In this document: one piece after another, positions 9,107 to 16,715 of the stretch
Numbering within the stretch: the stretch's first letter is position 1
Layout of the letters: every line of letters begins with the position of its first letter
Origin: Mycobacterium sp. PS03-16
Lineage (GTDB): Bacteria; Actinomycetota; Actinomycetes; Mycobacteriales; Mycobacteriaceae
NCBI RefSeq assembly: GCF_004570325.1
Contig: NZ_SPQO01000007.1
Location: 153,595-217,594 of the forward strand
Length of the DNA stretch: 64,000 bases
Reading direction: 5' to 3'
Translations under genes and position numbers: made by a program
The notes under the pieces: generated by a model
What the model was told of the DNA's origin: nothing
The model's database searches: none
The model's input: the letters and a program-made list of their open reading frames with translations, nothing else

Positions 9107-9607
9107 TCAGTCGGCCCGGCGTTCCACCGCGTTGGGTGCGGGCGGGGCGCCGGCGTCGTCGGCGACATCGACGACCTCACCGTCGATGTAGGTGCCGCGG
9201 TAGGCGCCGCGCGGCTGCATGGCCGAGGCGCCGGCCACGAACAGCGGCGCACCGCGACCCACGCGACGCGCGGCGAGCGCGGTCACGACGGGTCGGGCGG
9301 CGGCCCGGGTGGGCGGCAGCAGCAGCAGCGCCCCGAGCACCGAACTGGCCAGGCCCGGGACGACGACGAGCACGGTGCCCAGCGCGACCAGCGCGCTGTC
9401 GGTGACCGCACCCTGCGCGGTGGTGGCCGTCAGCCCGGTCCGCAGCCGGTGCAGCTGGCGTTTGAGCTGTGCGCCGGCGAGCGCGAGGCCGAGCACGAAC
9501 ACCGAGACGGCGAGCAGCAGCGTCCACCCCAGCCCGATGGTGGAGACGAGCGCCACGACGACCGCCATCTCGATGACGGCGTAGAGCAGGAACAGCCGCA
9601 TTGCCAT
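9107..9607 (-). CDS. fxsA: FxsA family membrane protein
   Basis: A 166-residue small membrane protein. The N-terminus (MAMRLFLLYAVIEMAVVVAL) plus two further hydrophobic stretches (TLLLAVSVFVLGLALAG and ALGTVLVVVPGLASSVLGAL) give the FxsA layout, followed by PPTRAAARPVV and a polar C-terminal tail. E. coli FxsA affects phage F exclusion; the mycobacterial role (Rv2053c) is not defined. The start at 9607 puts the first membrane helix at the N-terminus; upstream in-frame codons would run into the divergent dienelactone hydrolase gene. Confidence 0.85.
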   Translation of the reverse strand: MAMRLFLLYAVIEMAVVVALVSTIGLGWTLLLAVSVFVLGLALAGAQLKRQLHRLRTGLTATTAQGAVTDSALVALGTVLVVVPGLASSVLGALLLLPPTRAAARPVVTALAARRVGRGAPLFVAGASAMQPRGAYRGTYIDGEVVDVADDAGAPPAPNAVERRAD

Positions 9608-9656
9608 GACCGTCGAACGTACCGCGCCGCCGGGAGGTTCCGTAGATTCGGCAATC

Positions 9657-10367
9657 GTGACGCACACCGTGGAGACCGTTCGCGTACAGACCGCCGACGG
9701 GCCGATCGACGCCTGGCTGGGTGTGCCCGCCGGCGACGGTCCGTGGCCGGGTGTGGTGGTGGTGCACGATGCGATCGGCTACGGGCCCGACATCGCGGCG
9801 ACCGCGGCGCGCGTCGCGGCGGCGGGTTACCTGACCATCACCCCGAACCTGTTCTCCCGCGGCGGCCGCATCCGCTGCGTGAAGCGGGTGTTCAGTGAGG
9901 CCGTGCGCGGGCAGGGCCGGGCTTTCGACGACGTGCTGGCCGCCCGCGACCACTTGCGGGAGATGCCGCAGTGCACGGGGGCGATCGCGATCGCCGGTTT
10001 CTGCATGGGGGGGCAGTTCGCGCTGTTGCTCGGCCCCGGCAATTTCGGGGCGGCGGCGCCGTTCTACGGCACTCCCCTGCCCAAGAGTGTCACCGACACG
10101 CTCGACCCGTCGTGCCCGGTGGTGGCGAGTTTCGGCCGCCGGGATCCGATGGGGGTCGGCGCCCCCGCCACGCTGCGCGCGGCCGTCGCCGCCAAGGGCG
10201 TGGCCGCGGACATCAAGGTGTATCCGCGCGCCGGGCACAGCTTCGCCAATCAGCTTCCCGCCCAGGGATTTGCGCGCATCATCGGCTTCAACTACGACGC
10301 GGAGGCCACCGACGACGCGTGGCGGCGGGTGTTCGCGTTCTTCGCCGAACACCTGCCGACGTCGTGA
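9657..10367 (+). CDS. Dienelactone hydrolase family protein (Rv2054-like)
   Basis: A 236-residue alpha/beta hydrolase with the dienelactone-hydrolase signature: the catalytic cysteine in the elbow GFCMGG, the aspartate in FGRRDPMG and the histidine in RAGHSF. The N-terminal oxyanion region VVVVHDAIGYGPDI is also typical. It would cleave a lactone or ester in the cytoplasm; the substrate is unknown. GTG 9657 is preferred because earlier in-frame starts overlap the fxsA promoter and start. It corresponds to M. tuberculosis Rv2054, next to fxsA in both genomes. It converges on the PPOX pair, with 3 bp between stop codons. Confidence 0.85.
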   Translation: MTHTVETVRVQTADGPIDAWLGVPAGDGPWPGVVVVHDAIGYGPDIAATAARVAAAGYLTITPNLFSRGGRIRCVKRVFSEAVRGQGRAFDDVLAARDHLREMPQCTGAIAIAGFCMGGQFALLLGPGNFGAAAPFYGTPLPKSVTDTLDPSCPVVASFGRRDPMGVGAPATLRAAVAAKGVAADIKVYPRAGHSFANQLPAQGFARIIGFNYDAEATDDAWRRVFAFFAEHLPTS

Positions 10368-10370
10368 CGG

Positions 10371-10763
10371 TCAGGCCGTCGCGGGGGTGATCTCCAAGCC
10401 GATGTGGACCTTGTCGATGCCGCCGCGGATGAGGCTGTGCGGGACGAACCACCAGGCGTGCCACCAGTACCGGCGCACCACGGCGTCATAAACGGCGCGG
10501 GTCTCGTCCTTCGGCAGCACCCGGGCCTGCGCATCGACGGGTCCGCCTTTCGGCTTGCCCAGCGCGGTGCAGCGCTGGATGGTCACCCGCGGGGTGTTGC
10601 GGATCCGCTTGACCTTCCAGGATCCGTCGTCGGTGATGACGACCAGCCGGTGACCGTCGCGGGCGGCCCAGATCGCGGTGGGCTTGGGTTTGCCGTCCTT
10701 GGTGAACGTGGTCAGCAGGAGGTACTTGGCGTCGGCGACATCGTCGAAGCGGTCGGCCATCAT
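10371..10763 (-). CDS. PPOX-fold (F420/FMN-dependent oxidoreductase-like) protein, copy 1
   Basis: A 130-residue split-barrel protein of the pyridoxamine-phosphate-oxidase-like class. The core YLLLTTFTKDGKPKPTAIWA and KVKRIRNTPRVTI is the usual PPOX/F420-dependent oxidoreductase pattern. The C-terminal part (YWWHAWWFVPHSLIRGGI) differs from its neighbour and is tryptophan-rich. It overlaps the upstream paralogue by 4 bp (ATGA), so they are translationally coupled and may form a heterodimer or related dimers. Cofactor and substrate cannot be read from sequence. Confidence 0.8.
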   Translation of the reverse strand: MMADRFDDVADAKYLLLTTFTKDGKPKPTAIWAARDGHRLVVITDDGSWKVKRIRNTPRVTIQRCTALGKPKGGPVDAQARVLPKDETRAVYDAVVRRYWWHAWWFVPHSLIRGGIDKVHIGLEITPATA

Positions 10764-11100
10764 GCGGCCTTGAGTTCCAGGCCGACATTGTTCTTCATGC
10801 CGCCGCGCAGTTTCGAGAAGAAGTTGAACGTCTTGCCGACGACGCCGTAGCGCGCGGCGATCGCGTCGTACACCTCGGCGGTGCGCGATTTGTCGAGGAT
10901 GGTGGCGACCGCCTCGGCGGGTTCGCTCTGCGGGGCGCCGCGCCGGTCGCATTTGGCGATGGTCACCCGCGGGGTGTTGCGGATCCGCTTGACCTTCCAG
11001 GACTTCTCCTGCGTGATGACCAGTAGACCGTCGCCTGCGGGGGCGGCCCACACGGCGGTGGGCTTGGGCCTACCGTCCTTGGTGAACGTGGTCAGCAGGA
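10578..11100. repeat. Direct repeats marking a tandem PPOX gene duplication
   Basis: A 45-base stretch at 10578-10622 recurs identically at 10958-11002, and a 28-base stretch at 10693-10720 recurs at 11073-11100. Both are offset by exactly 380 bases, so the two adjacent genes are collinear copies that have diverged between these blocks. Both blocks encode conserved core segments of the fold. Confidence 0.85.
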
Positions 11101-11140
11101 CGTACTCCGAACCGGCGATCTCAGCAAAAGTGGGGGCCAT
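10760..11140 (-). CDS. PPOX-fold (F420/FMN-dependent oxidoreductase-like) protein, copy 2
   Basis: A 126-residue paralogue of the gene that follows. It carries YVLLTTFTKDGRPKPTAVWA and KVKRIRNTPRVTIAKC, and a C-terminus (YGVVGKTFNFFSKLRGG) that matches the first copy in position but not in detail. It is the first gene of a two-gene unit. Likely a cytoplasmic flavin- or F420-binding oxidoreductase. The duplicated DNA is described in the repeat entry. Confidence 0.8.
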   Translation of the reverse strand: MAPTFAEIAGSEYVLLTTFTKDGRPKPTAVWAAPAGDGLLVITQEKSWKVKRIRNTPRVTIAKCDRRGAPQSEPAEAVATILDKSRTAEVYDAIAARYGVVGKTFNFFSKLRGGMKNNVGLELKAA

Positions 11141-11152
11141 GGGTTAAACCTA

Positions 11153-11180
11153 GCCGCCGGCCGCCCCCACGACCGGCGGC
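11153..11180 (-). terminator. Stem-loop after the 34-codon open frame
   Basis: A perfect 8-bp stem (11153-11160 with 11173-11180) and 12-base loop lie 15 bases beyond the stop of the short minus-strand frame 11195-11299 and before the PPOX pair. It could end the short transcript; there is no T-run. Confidence 0.45.
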
Positions 11181-11194
11181 CAGGCACCCCTCGA

Positions 11195-11299
11195 TCAGGA
11201 GTGGCCGCCCCAGCGGTCGTACCAGGACTGCGAGTAGGGCAGTCCCAGCATGGACACCAGCACGGCCAACGCCGCGACCATGGCGAGCAATGCGAACAC
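11195..11299 (-). CDS. Possible 34-aa small membrane protein
   Basis: A GTG start at 11299 is preceded by GGGAG with 6 bases of spacing, and opens a 34-codon frame. Residues 1-18 are hydrophobic (FALLAMVAALAVLVSMLG), followed by a polar, aromatic tail (YSQSWYDRWGGHS). That is the look of a single-span membrane miniprotein. A hairpin follows the stop. Support is the ribosome site, amino-acid pattern and terminator only; I know no named homologue. Confidence 0.45.
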   Translation of the reverse strand: MFALLAMVAALAVLVSMLGLPYSQSWYDRWGGHS

Positions 11300-11418
11300 G
11301 GTGTGCTCCCTTCACGTTTCTCTCACCGGTACCGGTGGTACCGGCTTCACAGGGAACGTACGACGCGCAGAAGACGCATGGGGCATTCTGTGTGGCACGG
11401 ATCACTAGGCGCCTCGAC

Positions 11419-11436
11419 GTGACGGATGTCACAGCG
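11419..11436. promoter_or_regulatory. Overlapping CRP-like and MtrA-like motifs
   Basis: GTGACGGATGTCACA (11419-11433) is an inverted repeat close to the mycobacterial CRP pattern GTGNNANNNNNCACA, missing one conserved A. Its right arm continues as GTCACAGCG (11428-11436), the nine-base unit reported for MtrA boxes. It lies about 120-137 bases upstream of the 34-codon frame and just past the end of the betaine-importer operon. Binding is untested. Confidence 0.35.
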
Positions 11437-11441
11437 ACGCG

Positions 11442-11461
11442 CGAAAGGCCCGATCAGGGAC
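11442..11461 (-). terminator. Short hairpin with T-rich end after the betaine importer operon
   Basis: Immediately after the stop of the binding-protein gene (11462), the minus strand reads GGTCCCTGATCGGGCCTTTC, a 5-bp G+C stem with one bulged base followed by TTT. It is short and weak. Confidence 0.35.
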
Positions 11462-12448
11462 CTACGCGGCGGTGATGAAGCCTCGGGCCACCATCCAGTC
11501 GCGGGCGACGATGCTGGGATCGCGGCCCTCCACGTCGACCTGCTTGTTCAGTTCCATGATCACCTCGTTGGTGAGCGCAGCGGTCACGGGCGCGGTCACC
11601 TCCTCGATCTCGGGGTGGGCGGCGAAGAAATCGCGCTTCATGGTGACCGAGGGGTTGTAGTGGGCGAAGAACTGCTTGTCGTCTTCGAGCACGATCAGGT
11701 CGAGCGCCGAGATCCGGCCGTCGGTGGTGAACACCTCGCCGAAGTCGCACTGCCGCGCATCGGCGGTGGCCTGGTAGATGATGCCGACCTGCAGGATCGG
11801 CGTCTGCGCCCGCCCCGGGTCGAAACCGTAGGCGGCTGCCATGCCCGGGAAGCCGTCCTGGCGGGCCCGGAACTCGGTGTCCACGCACGTCTTCGCCGCG
11901 GCCGGGTTCGTCTGCACCAACTCGGCGTACTGCGACAGCGTGCGCACCCCGGTGCGGTCCACCACGGCGCGGCTGGCGGCCAGGCCGTAGGTGTCGTCCA
12001 TCGGCGCCGGCTCGAGCCACACCATGTCGTTGCGCTCGAGATCCTCGTCGCGCACGGCTTCGTACTGGGCGCGACTGTCGGGGATCGGCTTCTCGTGGCC
12101 GAGGTAGTTGATCCACGCGTTGCCGGTGAATTCGTAGGCCACGTCGACCTGACCCGACAGCTGCGCCTCGCGCGTACTGCGCGACCCCACGATGCCGGTG
12201 AGGTCACGGACGTCCGCGCCTGCGGCGGCGAGGGTGAATTCCAGGATGTAGCCGAGGATGACCTGCTCGGTGTACTCCTTGGAGCCCACCGTGATCGGCA
12301 CGCCCTCCAGCCCCTCGGTCGGCGTGACCGAGCCCGGCCCGACCTTGAGCGGCACGGTGCTGCCCGAGCCGAGCCCACATCCGGTGGCGGTGAGCAGTGC
12401 GGTCAGCACGATCGCGCTCAGGTTCCGAATCGTGCTGCGGCTTTTCAT
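11462..12448 (-). CDS. Glycine betaine/choline-type substrate-binding lipoprotein (OpuCC/ProX-like)
   Basis: A 328-residue extracytoplasmic binding protein. The signal peptide ends with the lipobox TATGC at about residues 20-24. The mature part has the OpuAC-type features ITVGSKEYTEQVILGY, VDVAYEFTGNAWINYLGHE and FTTDGRISALDLIVLEDD. Family members capture glycine betaine, choline, carnitine or related osmolytes and hand them to the permeases. ATG 12448 is chosen because it gives a canonical signal peptide and a 4-bp ATGA overlap with the upstream permease gene. It is the last gene of a four-gene importer operon. Specificity (betaine versus choline) is not decidable here. Confidence 0.9.
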   Translation of the reverse strand: MKSRSTIRNLSAIVLTALLTATGCGLGSGSTVPLKVGPGSVTPTEGLEGVPITVGSKEYTEQVILGYILEFTLAAAGADVRDLTGIVGSRSTREAQLSGQVDVAYEFTGNAWINYLGHEKPIPDSRAQYEAVRDEDLERNDMVWLEPAPMDDTYGLAASRAVVDRTGVRTLSQYAELVQTNPAAAKTCVDTEFRARQDGFPGMAAAYGFDPGRAQTPILQVGIIYQATADARQCDFGEVFTTDGRISALDLIVLEDDKQFFAHYNPSVTMKRDFFAAHPEIEEVTAPVTAALTNEVIMELNKQVDVEGRDPSIVARDWMVARGFITAA

Positions 12449-13224
12449 CGCAAGCCCTTCGGGTTGAGGAAGTGCTCGGCCAGTCCGCCCATCCAGTCGA
12501 CCAGCAGGGCCAGGCACACCGCCAGCACGCTGCCCAGGATCAGGGTGACGTCGTCCTGCAGCTTGTAACCGGTGTCGATCAGGATGCCCAACCCCCCGGC
12601 GTTGACCAGGAACGACAGTGTGGCGGTGCCGACGGCCAGCACCAGCGAGGTGCGCAGGCCGGCCAGGATGTAGGGCACCGCCAGCGGCAGCTCGACGCGC
12701 ATCAGCAGCCCGGCCCGCGACATGCCCTGTCCCAGACCGGCGTCGATCATCGACCGGTCGACCTGGTCGAGCCCGAGGATCGTGCTGGCCAGCACCGGCA
12801 GCAGCGAGTACAGCGCGATCGGCAGCACCCCGATCCAGAAGCCGGTGCGCGCGGTGATCAGGAACAGCAGCACCAGCAGACCGATGGCCGGTGCGGCCTG
12901 GCCGACGTTGGCCACGCCGATGAACAACGGCCGCAACGCTTTCGCGCCGGGCCGGGTGACCAGCACGCCGAGCGGCACCCCGACGACCAACACGATTCCG
13001 GTCACCGCGGCAGTGATCAGCAGATGCTCCCAGATCAGCGTCGCCACGTTGGCGACGTTGATGTTCTCCTGCTGCGTGGCGGTCAGGTCGCGGTCGAACG
13101 CCCAGTACAGCACCGCCGCGGCCACCACGAGCGTCAGCGCGGGCTGGATCAGCAGGCGCAGCCGTTCTGCAGAGACGGCGCCGGCTCCTGCGGCCTTCCC
13201 GGGCCGCTCGGCGACGGTACTCAC
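12445..13224 (-). CDS. Betaine-type ABC importer permease (OpuCB/ProW-like) 1
   Basis: A 259-residue inner-membrane permease with about six hydrophobic segments and the family motif NVGQAAPAIGLLVLL and later GLGQGMSRAGLLMRVELPLA, the ATPase-contact EAA loop. Its N-terminus is long and alanine-rich (MSTVAERPGKAAGAGA). It overlaps the ATPase gene upstream and the binding-protein gene downstream by 4 bp each. It should pair with the second permease of the operon as a heterodimeric channel. Confidence 0.9.
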   Translation of the reverse strand: MSTVAERPGKAAGAGAVSAERLRLLIQPALTLVVAAAVLYWAFDRDLTATQQENINVANVATLIWEHLLITAAVTGIVLVVGVPLGVLVTRPGAKALRPLFIGVANVGQAAPAIGLLVLLFLITARTGFWIGVLPIALYSLLPVLASTILGLDQVDRSMIDAGLGQGMSRAGLLMRVELPLAVPYILAGLRTSLVLAVGTATLSFLVNAGGLGILIDTGYKLQDDVTLILGSVLAVCLALLVDWMGGLAEHFLNPKGLR

Positions 13225-14396
13225 GCGCTCGACGTCTCCGCCTCGGCGCGCAGCCGGGTGATCGTGTCGATCAGCGTGTCGAGGGTGACGACGCCGACGT
13301 ACCGGCCGCCCGGCCCGCTGACCACCGCCGAGGCGTGCTGCTCGGCGAGGATCGCCTCCAGCGCATCCTCCAGGGTCGAATGCGTGCTCACCGTGTCGAG
13401 GTCCTCGGCGGCGTCGGCCAGTGTGGCGGCGTGGCGCAGCCGCGACTCACGCACCCACTTGATCGGGCGTTCGCGCCGGTCCAGCACCACGGCCCAGTCG
13501 AATTCGCTGCCCGACAACGCGTTCCGTACCTGGTCGAGGGAATCGTCGATGCGCACCGCCAGATGCGGCCGCAGGTCGACGTCCTTGATCCGCATCAGCC
13601 CGAGCTGGCGCAGCGAGGCGCCGGACCCGACGAAGCCGGCCACCGTGTCGTCGGCCGGGCTGGCCAGGATGTTCTGCGGAGTGTCGTACTGCAGGAGTTT
13701 GGACCGCGGGCCGAGCACGGCGATGCGGTCGCCCAGTTTGACCGCCTCGCCGAAGTCGTGGGTGACGAAGACGATGGTCTTGCGCAGGTCGTTCTGCAGG
13801 TTGAGCAGTTCGTCCTGCAGCGAGCTGCGGGTGATCGGGTCGACGGCGCCGAACGGCTCGTCCATCAGCAGCACCGGTGGGTCCGCGGCCAGGGCGCGGG
13901 CCACCCCGACGCGTTGCTGCTGGCCACCGGAGAGCTGACGCGGGTAGCGGTCGGCGTACTGGCCGGGGTCGAGGCCGACGAGGTCGAGCAGTTCGTCGAC
14001 CCGCGCGTCGATGCGCTTGCGGTCCCAGCGCAACAGCCCGGGTACCAGGCCGACGTTCTGCCGGATCGTCATGTGCGGGAACAGGCCGGCCTGCTGGATG
14101 GAGTAGCCGATCTTGCGGCGCAGTTCGGTCGGCTTGATCGACAGCGCATCCTGGTCGCCGATACGGATGCTGCCCGACGTCGGCTCGGAGAGCCGGTTGA
14201 TCATCCGCATCATCGTCGTCTTGCCGCATCCCGACGGGCCGACGAACACCACGATCTCCCCGGCCGGGATGTCCAGTGAGGCGTCGTCGACGGCGGGTTC
14301 GGTGGCGCCGGGATAGATCTTCGACACGTGGTCGAGCTCGATGCGCACCCCCGAGGGCGTCCCCGCCGTGGTGTCCGCTGCCGTCGTCGTGGTCAT
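13221..14396 (-). CDS. Betaine-type ABC importer ATPase (OpuCA/ProV-like)
   Basis: A 391-residue ATP-binding subunit. It shows Walker A (GPSGCGKTT), the Q-loop (YSIQQAGLFPHMTI), the signature LSGGQQQRVGVARAL, Walker B (VLLMDEPFGAVDP) and the switch His in VFVTHDFGEA. After about residue 265 there are two CBS domains (for example DEIKW-like stretch RPIKWVRES and SAVVSGPGGRYVGVVTLDTL), as in OpuA/OpuC ATPases, where they sense ionic strength or nucleotides. The start 14396 makes a 4-bp overlap with the upstream permease gene. Confidence 0.93.
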   Translation of the reverse strand: MTTTTAADTTAGTPSGVRIELDHVSKIYPGATEPAVDDASLDIPAGEIVVFVGPSGCGKTTMMRMINRLSEPTSGSIRIGDQDALSIKPTELRRKIGYSIQQAGLFPHMTIRQNVGLVPGLLRWDRKRIDARVDELLDLVGLDPGQYADRYPRQLSGGQQQRVGVARALAADPPVLLMDEPFGAVDPITRSSLQDELLNLQNDLRKTIVFVTHDFGEAVKLGDRIAVLGPRSKLLQYDTPQNILASPADDTVAGFVGSGASLRQLGLMRIKDVDLRPHLAVRIDDSLDQVRNALSGSEFDWAVVLDRRERPIKWVRESRLRHAATLADAAEDLDTVSTHSTLEDALEAILAEQHASAVVSGPGGRYVGVVTLDTLIDTITRLRAEAETSSA

Positions 14397-15040
14397 CGGA
14401 TGCCTTTCGATGTGGTGAGCCGCCCGATCAACACGAGCACGGCGTCGAGCGCCAGCGCAAGGATCACGATGAGCAGCGTCCCGGTCACGGCCATGGGCAC
14501 GGCGGTCGGGCTGCCGACCCGGGCCAGTCCGGCGAAGATCAGGTTGCCCAGGCCCGGACCCTTGACGTAGGCGGCGATGGCCAGCACGCCCATCGCCATC
14601 TGGGTGCTGATCCGCATGGCGGACAGGATCGACGGCCACACCAGCCGCAGTTCGATGCGGCCGAGGGTGGCCATCCGACCCATACCGATGCCGCGGGCGG
14701 CGTCGGTGAGCGCGGGGTCAACGGCGTTGAGCCCCACGACGGTGTTGCGGATGATCGGCAGTAGCGAGTACAGCACCAGCGCCGCGACGGACGGGATGAC
14801 GCCCAGCCCGAACAGCGGGATCAGGAGGCCGAGCAGGGCGAACGCCGGCACCGTGAGGATCACGCTGGAACCCGCGGTGGCGAGGTTGGCCGCGGCCGCG
14901 CTGCGATAGGTCAGCACGCCGATGGCCACGCCGATCACGGTGGCGATCAGCACACTCTGCACCACCGCGCTGACGTGCTGGTACGAGTCGAACATCAACT
15001 GATCCCGGTGGGTGCTGAGGTAGTCCCACAGCTCCTGCAC
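14393..15040 (-). CDS. Betaine-type ABC importer permease (OpuCD/ProZ-like) 2
   Basis: A 215-residue permease and the first gene of the importer operon. Membrane segments include VVQSVLIATVIGVAIGVLTY and SVILTVPAFALLGLLIPLFG; the EAA-like loop is DAARGIGMGRMATLGRIELR. The GTG start at 15040 is chosen because GGAGG lies 5 bases before it; longer readings into the divergent dioxygenase gene are not plausible. All junctions in this operon are 4-bp overlaps, so the four subunits are likely made in step. Confidence 0.9.
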   Translation of the reverse strand: MQELWDYLSTHRDQLMFDSYQHVSAVVQSVLIATVIGVAIGVLTYRSAAAANLATAGSSVILTVPAFALLGLLIPLFGLGVIPSVAALVLYSLLPIIRNTVVGLNAVDPALTDAARGIGMGRMATLGRIELRLVWPSILSAMRISTQMAMGVLAIAAYVKGPGLGNLIFAGLARVGSPTAVPMAVTGTLLIVILALALDAVLVLIGRLTTSKGIR

Positions 15041-15188
15041 GACCACCTCCGTGAGACTTCGTCGACCGCTGCCGCATTTGCCGGTACCCGAACAGCAGGA
15101 AAACGAAACGGCGACGGGCCCGCGCCGGTTGCGATCGCGGTGAGTACAACGGTCGCGCGGCAGCGCCGTAGCGCCGACGCTGGCCTGC

Positions 15189-16103
15189 ATGTCTGTACAT
15201 GTGGTGAAGCTCGGCGCGCACATCGGCGCCCGGATCGACGGGGTGCGGCTCGGCGGCGGATTGGACGCCGGCACCGTCACTGCGATCAATGCGGCGTTGC
15301 TCGCGCACAAGGTGATCTTCTTTCGTGACCAGCACCACCTCGACGACGACGGACAGCTCGCCTTCGCGCGGTTGCTCGGCACGCCGACGACCGCACACCC
15401 GACGGTCACCTCGCGCGGACACCGCATCCTGCCGATTGACTCCCGCTACGACAAGGCCAACAGCTGGCACACCGACGTGACGTTCGTCGACCGCATCCCG
15501 AAGGCGTCCGTGCTGCGCGCGGTCACGCTGCCCGAGTACGGCGGGACCACGACGTGGGCGTCGACGGAGGTGGCCTACGACCGACTGCCGCCGCCGCTGC
15601 GGGCGCTGGTCGAGAATCTCTGGGCGGTGCACACCAATCAGTTCGACTACGCCGCCGACTACGACGGCCGACGCGAGGCGCTGGCCGCCACCGAACGCGA
15701 GTACCGCGAGGAGTTCGTCTCCGAGTACTACGAGACCGAACATCCGGTGGTGCGCGTTCACCCCGAGACCGGCCGCAAGGTGCTGTTGCTCGGTCACTTC
15801 GTCAAGCAGTTCGTCGGCCTGGGCGCCGCGGAATCCGCCACGCTGCTGGCTCTCCTGCAGAATCGGGTGACGAAGCTGGAGAACACCGTTCGCTGGACAT
15901 GGGCGCCCGGCGACATCGCCATCTGGGACAACCGCGCCACCCAGCATTACGCGGTGGCCGACTACGACGACCAGTACCGGCGGTTGAGCCGGGTCACGCT
16001 GGCCGGCGACATCCCCGTCGACGTGTTCGGTCAGTCCAGCCGGGTGATCGCGGGCGACGCGTCCGGCTACTCGGAGGTGACGCCGATCGCGCTCGCGAGC
16101 TGA
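15189..16103 (+). CDS. TauD-family Fe(II)/2-oxoglutarate dioxygenase (Rv3406-like)
   Basis: A 304-residue alpha-ketoglutarate-dependent dioxygenase. The iron facial triad is visible as HTD (about 95-97, in [11 protein letters not shown]) and the distal His in TQHYAVADY (about 255), with the 2-oxoglutarate-binding Arg in YRRLSRVTL. The family hydroxylates taurine, alkyl sulfates or related compounds so that sulfite/sulfate is released. Resemblance to M. tuberculosis Rv3406 (alkyl sulfate dioxygenase) is by motif recall. It is divergent from the betaine importer across a 148-bp shared promoter region, and the SsuC-like permease at the left edge is another possible sulfur-scavenging partner. Confidence 0.88.
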   Translation: MSVHVVKLGAHIGARIDGVRLGGGLDAGTVTAINAALLAHKVIFFRDQHHLDDDGQLAFARLLGTPTTAHPTVTSRGHRILPIDSRYDKANSWHTDVTFVDRIPKASVLRAVTLPEYGGTTTWASTEVAYDRLPPPLRALVENLWAVHTNQFDYAADYDGRREALAATEREYREEFVSEYYETEHPVVRVHPETGRKVLLLGHFVKQFVGLGAAESATLLALLQNRVTKLENTVRWTWAPGDIAIWDNRATQHYAVADYDDQYRRLSRVTLAGDIPVDVFGQSSRVIAGDASGYSEVTPIALAS

Positions 16104-16112
16104 GCTGCCTCG

Positions 16113-16544
16113 TCAGGACTGGCCGGATTCCGCCGACATGTGACGCGCGATCGTGTCGTCCACCATGCCGCGCAACGCCGGGATCTCCTCGAGGAGGCGC
16201 TCGAAGTCGTCGCGCGCGAGCCGCAACATCTCCGCCGGACCCGTCGTCGTCACCGTGGCCGAACGCAACTTCCCGCGGCGCAGCGCATTCTCGCCGATCA
16301 ACTCACCCGGTGGCAGGACGGCGATGCGGTCGCGACCCAGATACACCCCGGCTTCGCCGCTCAACAGGATGAACACCGCATCCGACGGCGTCTGCTCGTG
16401 GATCATCGGCCACGGCCCCGACATCGAGGTGCGATGAGCTACTCGGACGAGGCGCATGAGGTCGTCGTCGGAGAAGTCTGCGAAGGCGGGGAATTCCCGC
16501 AGGCGTGCAACGTCCTCGCGATGTTCCTTGTCGCGGGCTTTCAT
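16113..16544 (-). CDS. Cyclic nucleotide-binding domain protein
   Basis: A 143-residue single-domain protein. LREFPAFADFSDDDLMRLV begins a cNMP-binding beta-roll; the phosphate-cassette region is PPGELIGENALRRGKLRSATV. It has no DNA-binding or enzymatic domain, so it may be a stand-alone ligand sensor or partner. The Arg and Glu of the cassette are present, so nucleotide binding is plausible. ATG 16544 is chosen because AGGAG lies 6 bases upstream; in-frame starts further up are not preceded by a ribosome site. It converges on the dioxygenase gene with a 9-bp gap. Confidence 0.8.
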   Translation of the reverse strand: MKARDKEHREDVARLREFPAFADFSDDDLMRLVRVAHRTSMSGPWPMIHEQTPSDAVFILLSGEAGVYLGRDRIAVLPPGELIGENALRRGKLRSATVTTTGPAEMLRLARDDFERLLEEIPALRGMVDDTIARHMSAESGQS

Positions 16545-16715
16545 GACGGGCTCCTGTTCCGCGGGGTGAAACCGTGACATGGCGAAGCGTAGTAAACGGC
16601 GGGCCTCTGCAGTATCGAACGGGCACGGCGCCTCCCGCGTGCTGACGCGATCAAACACATCTCACGCGTCGTGCCCGCTCCCGGTCCCACGGCGCTGCGA
16701 TCCCCGGTCGATACG

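Noticed and set aside
16545..16715. Cobalamin riboswitch upstream of cobG
   Set aside because: No recognisable B12-box element in the 171-bp divergent gap.
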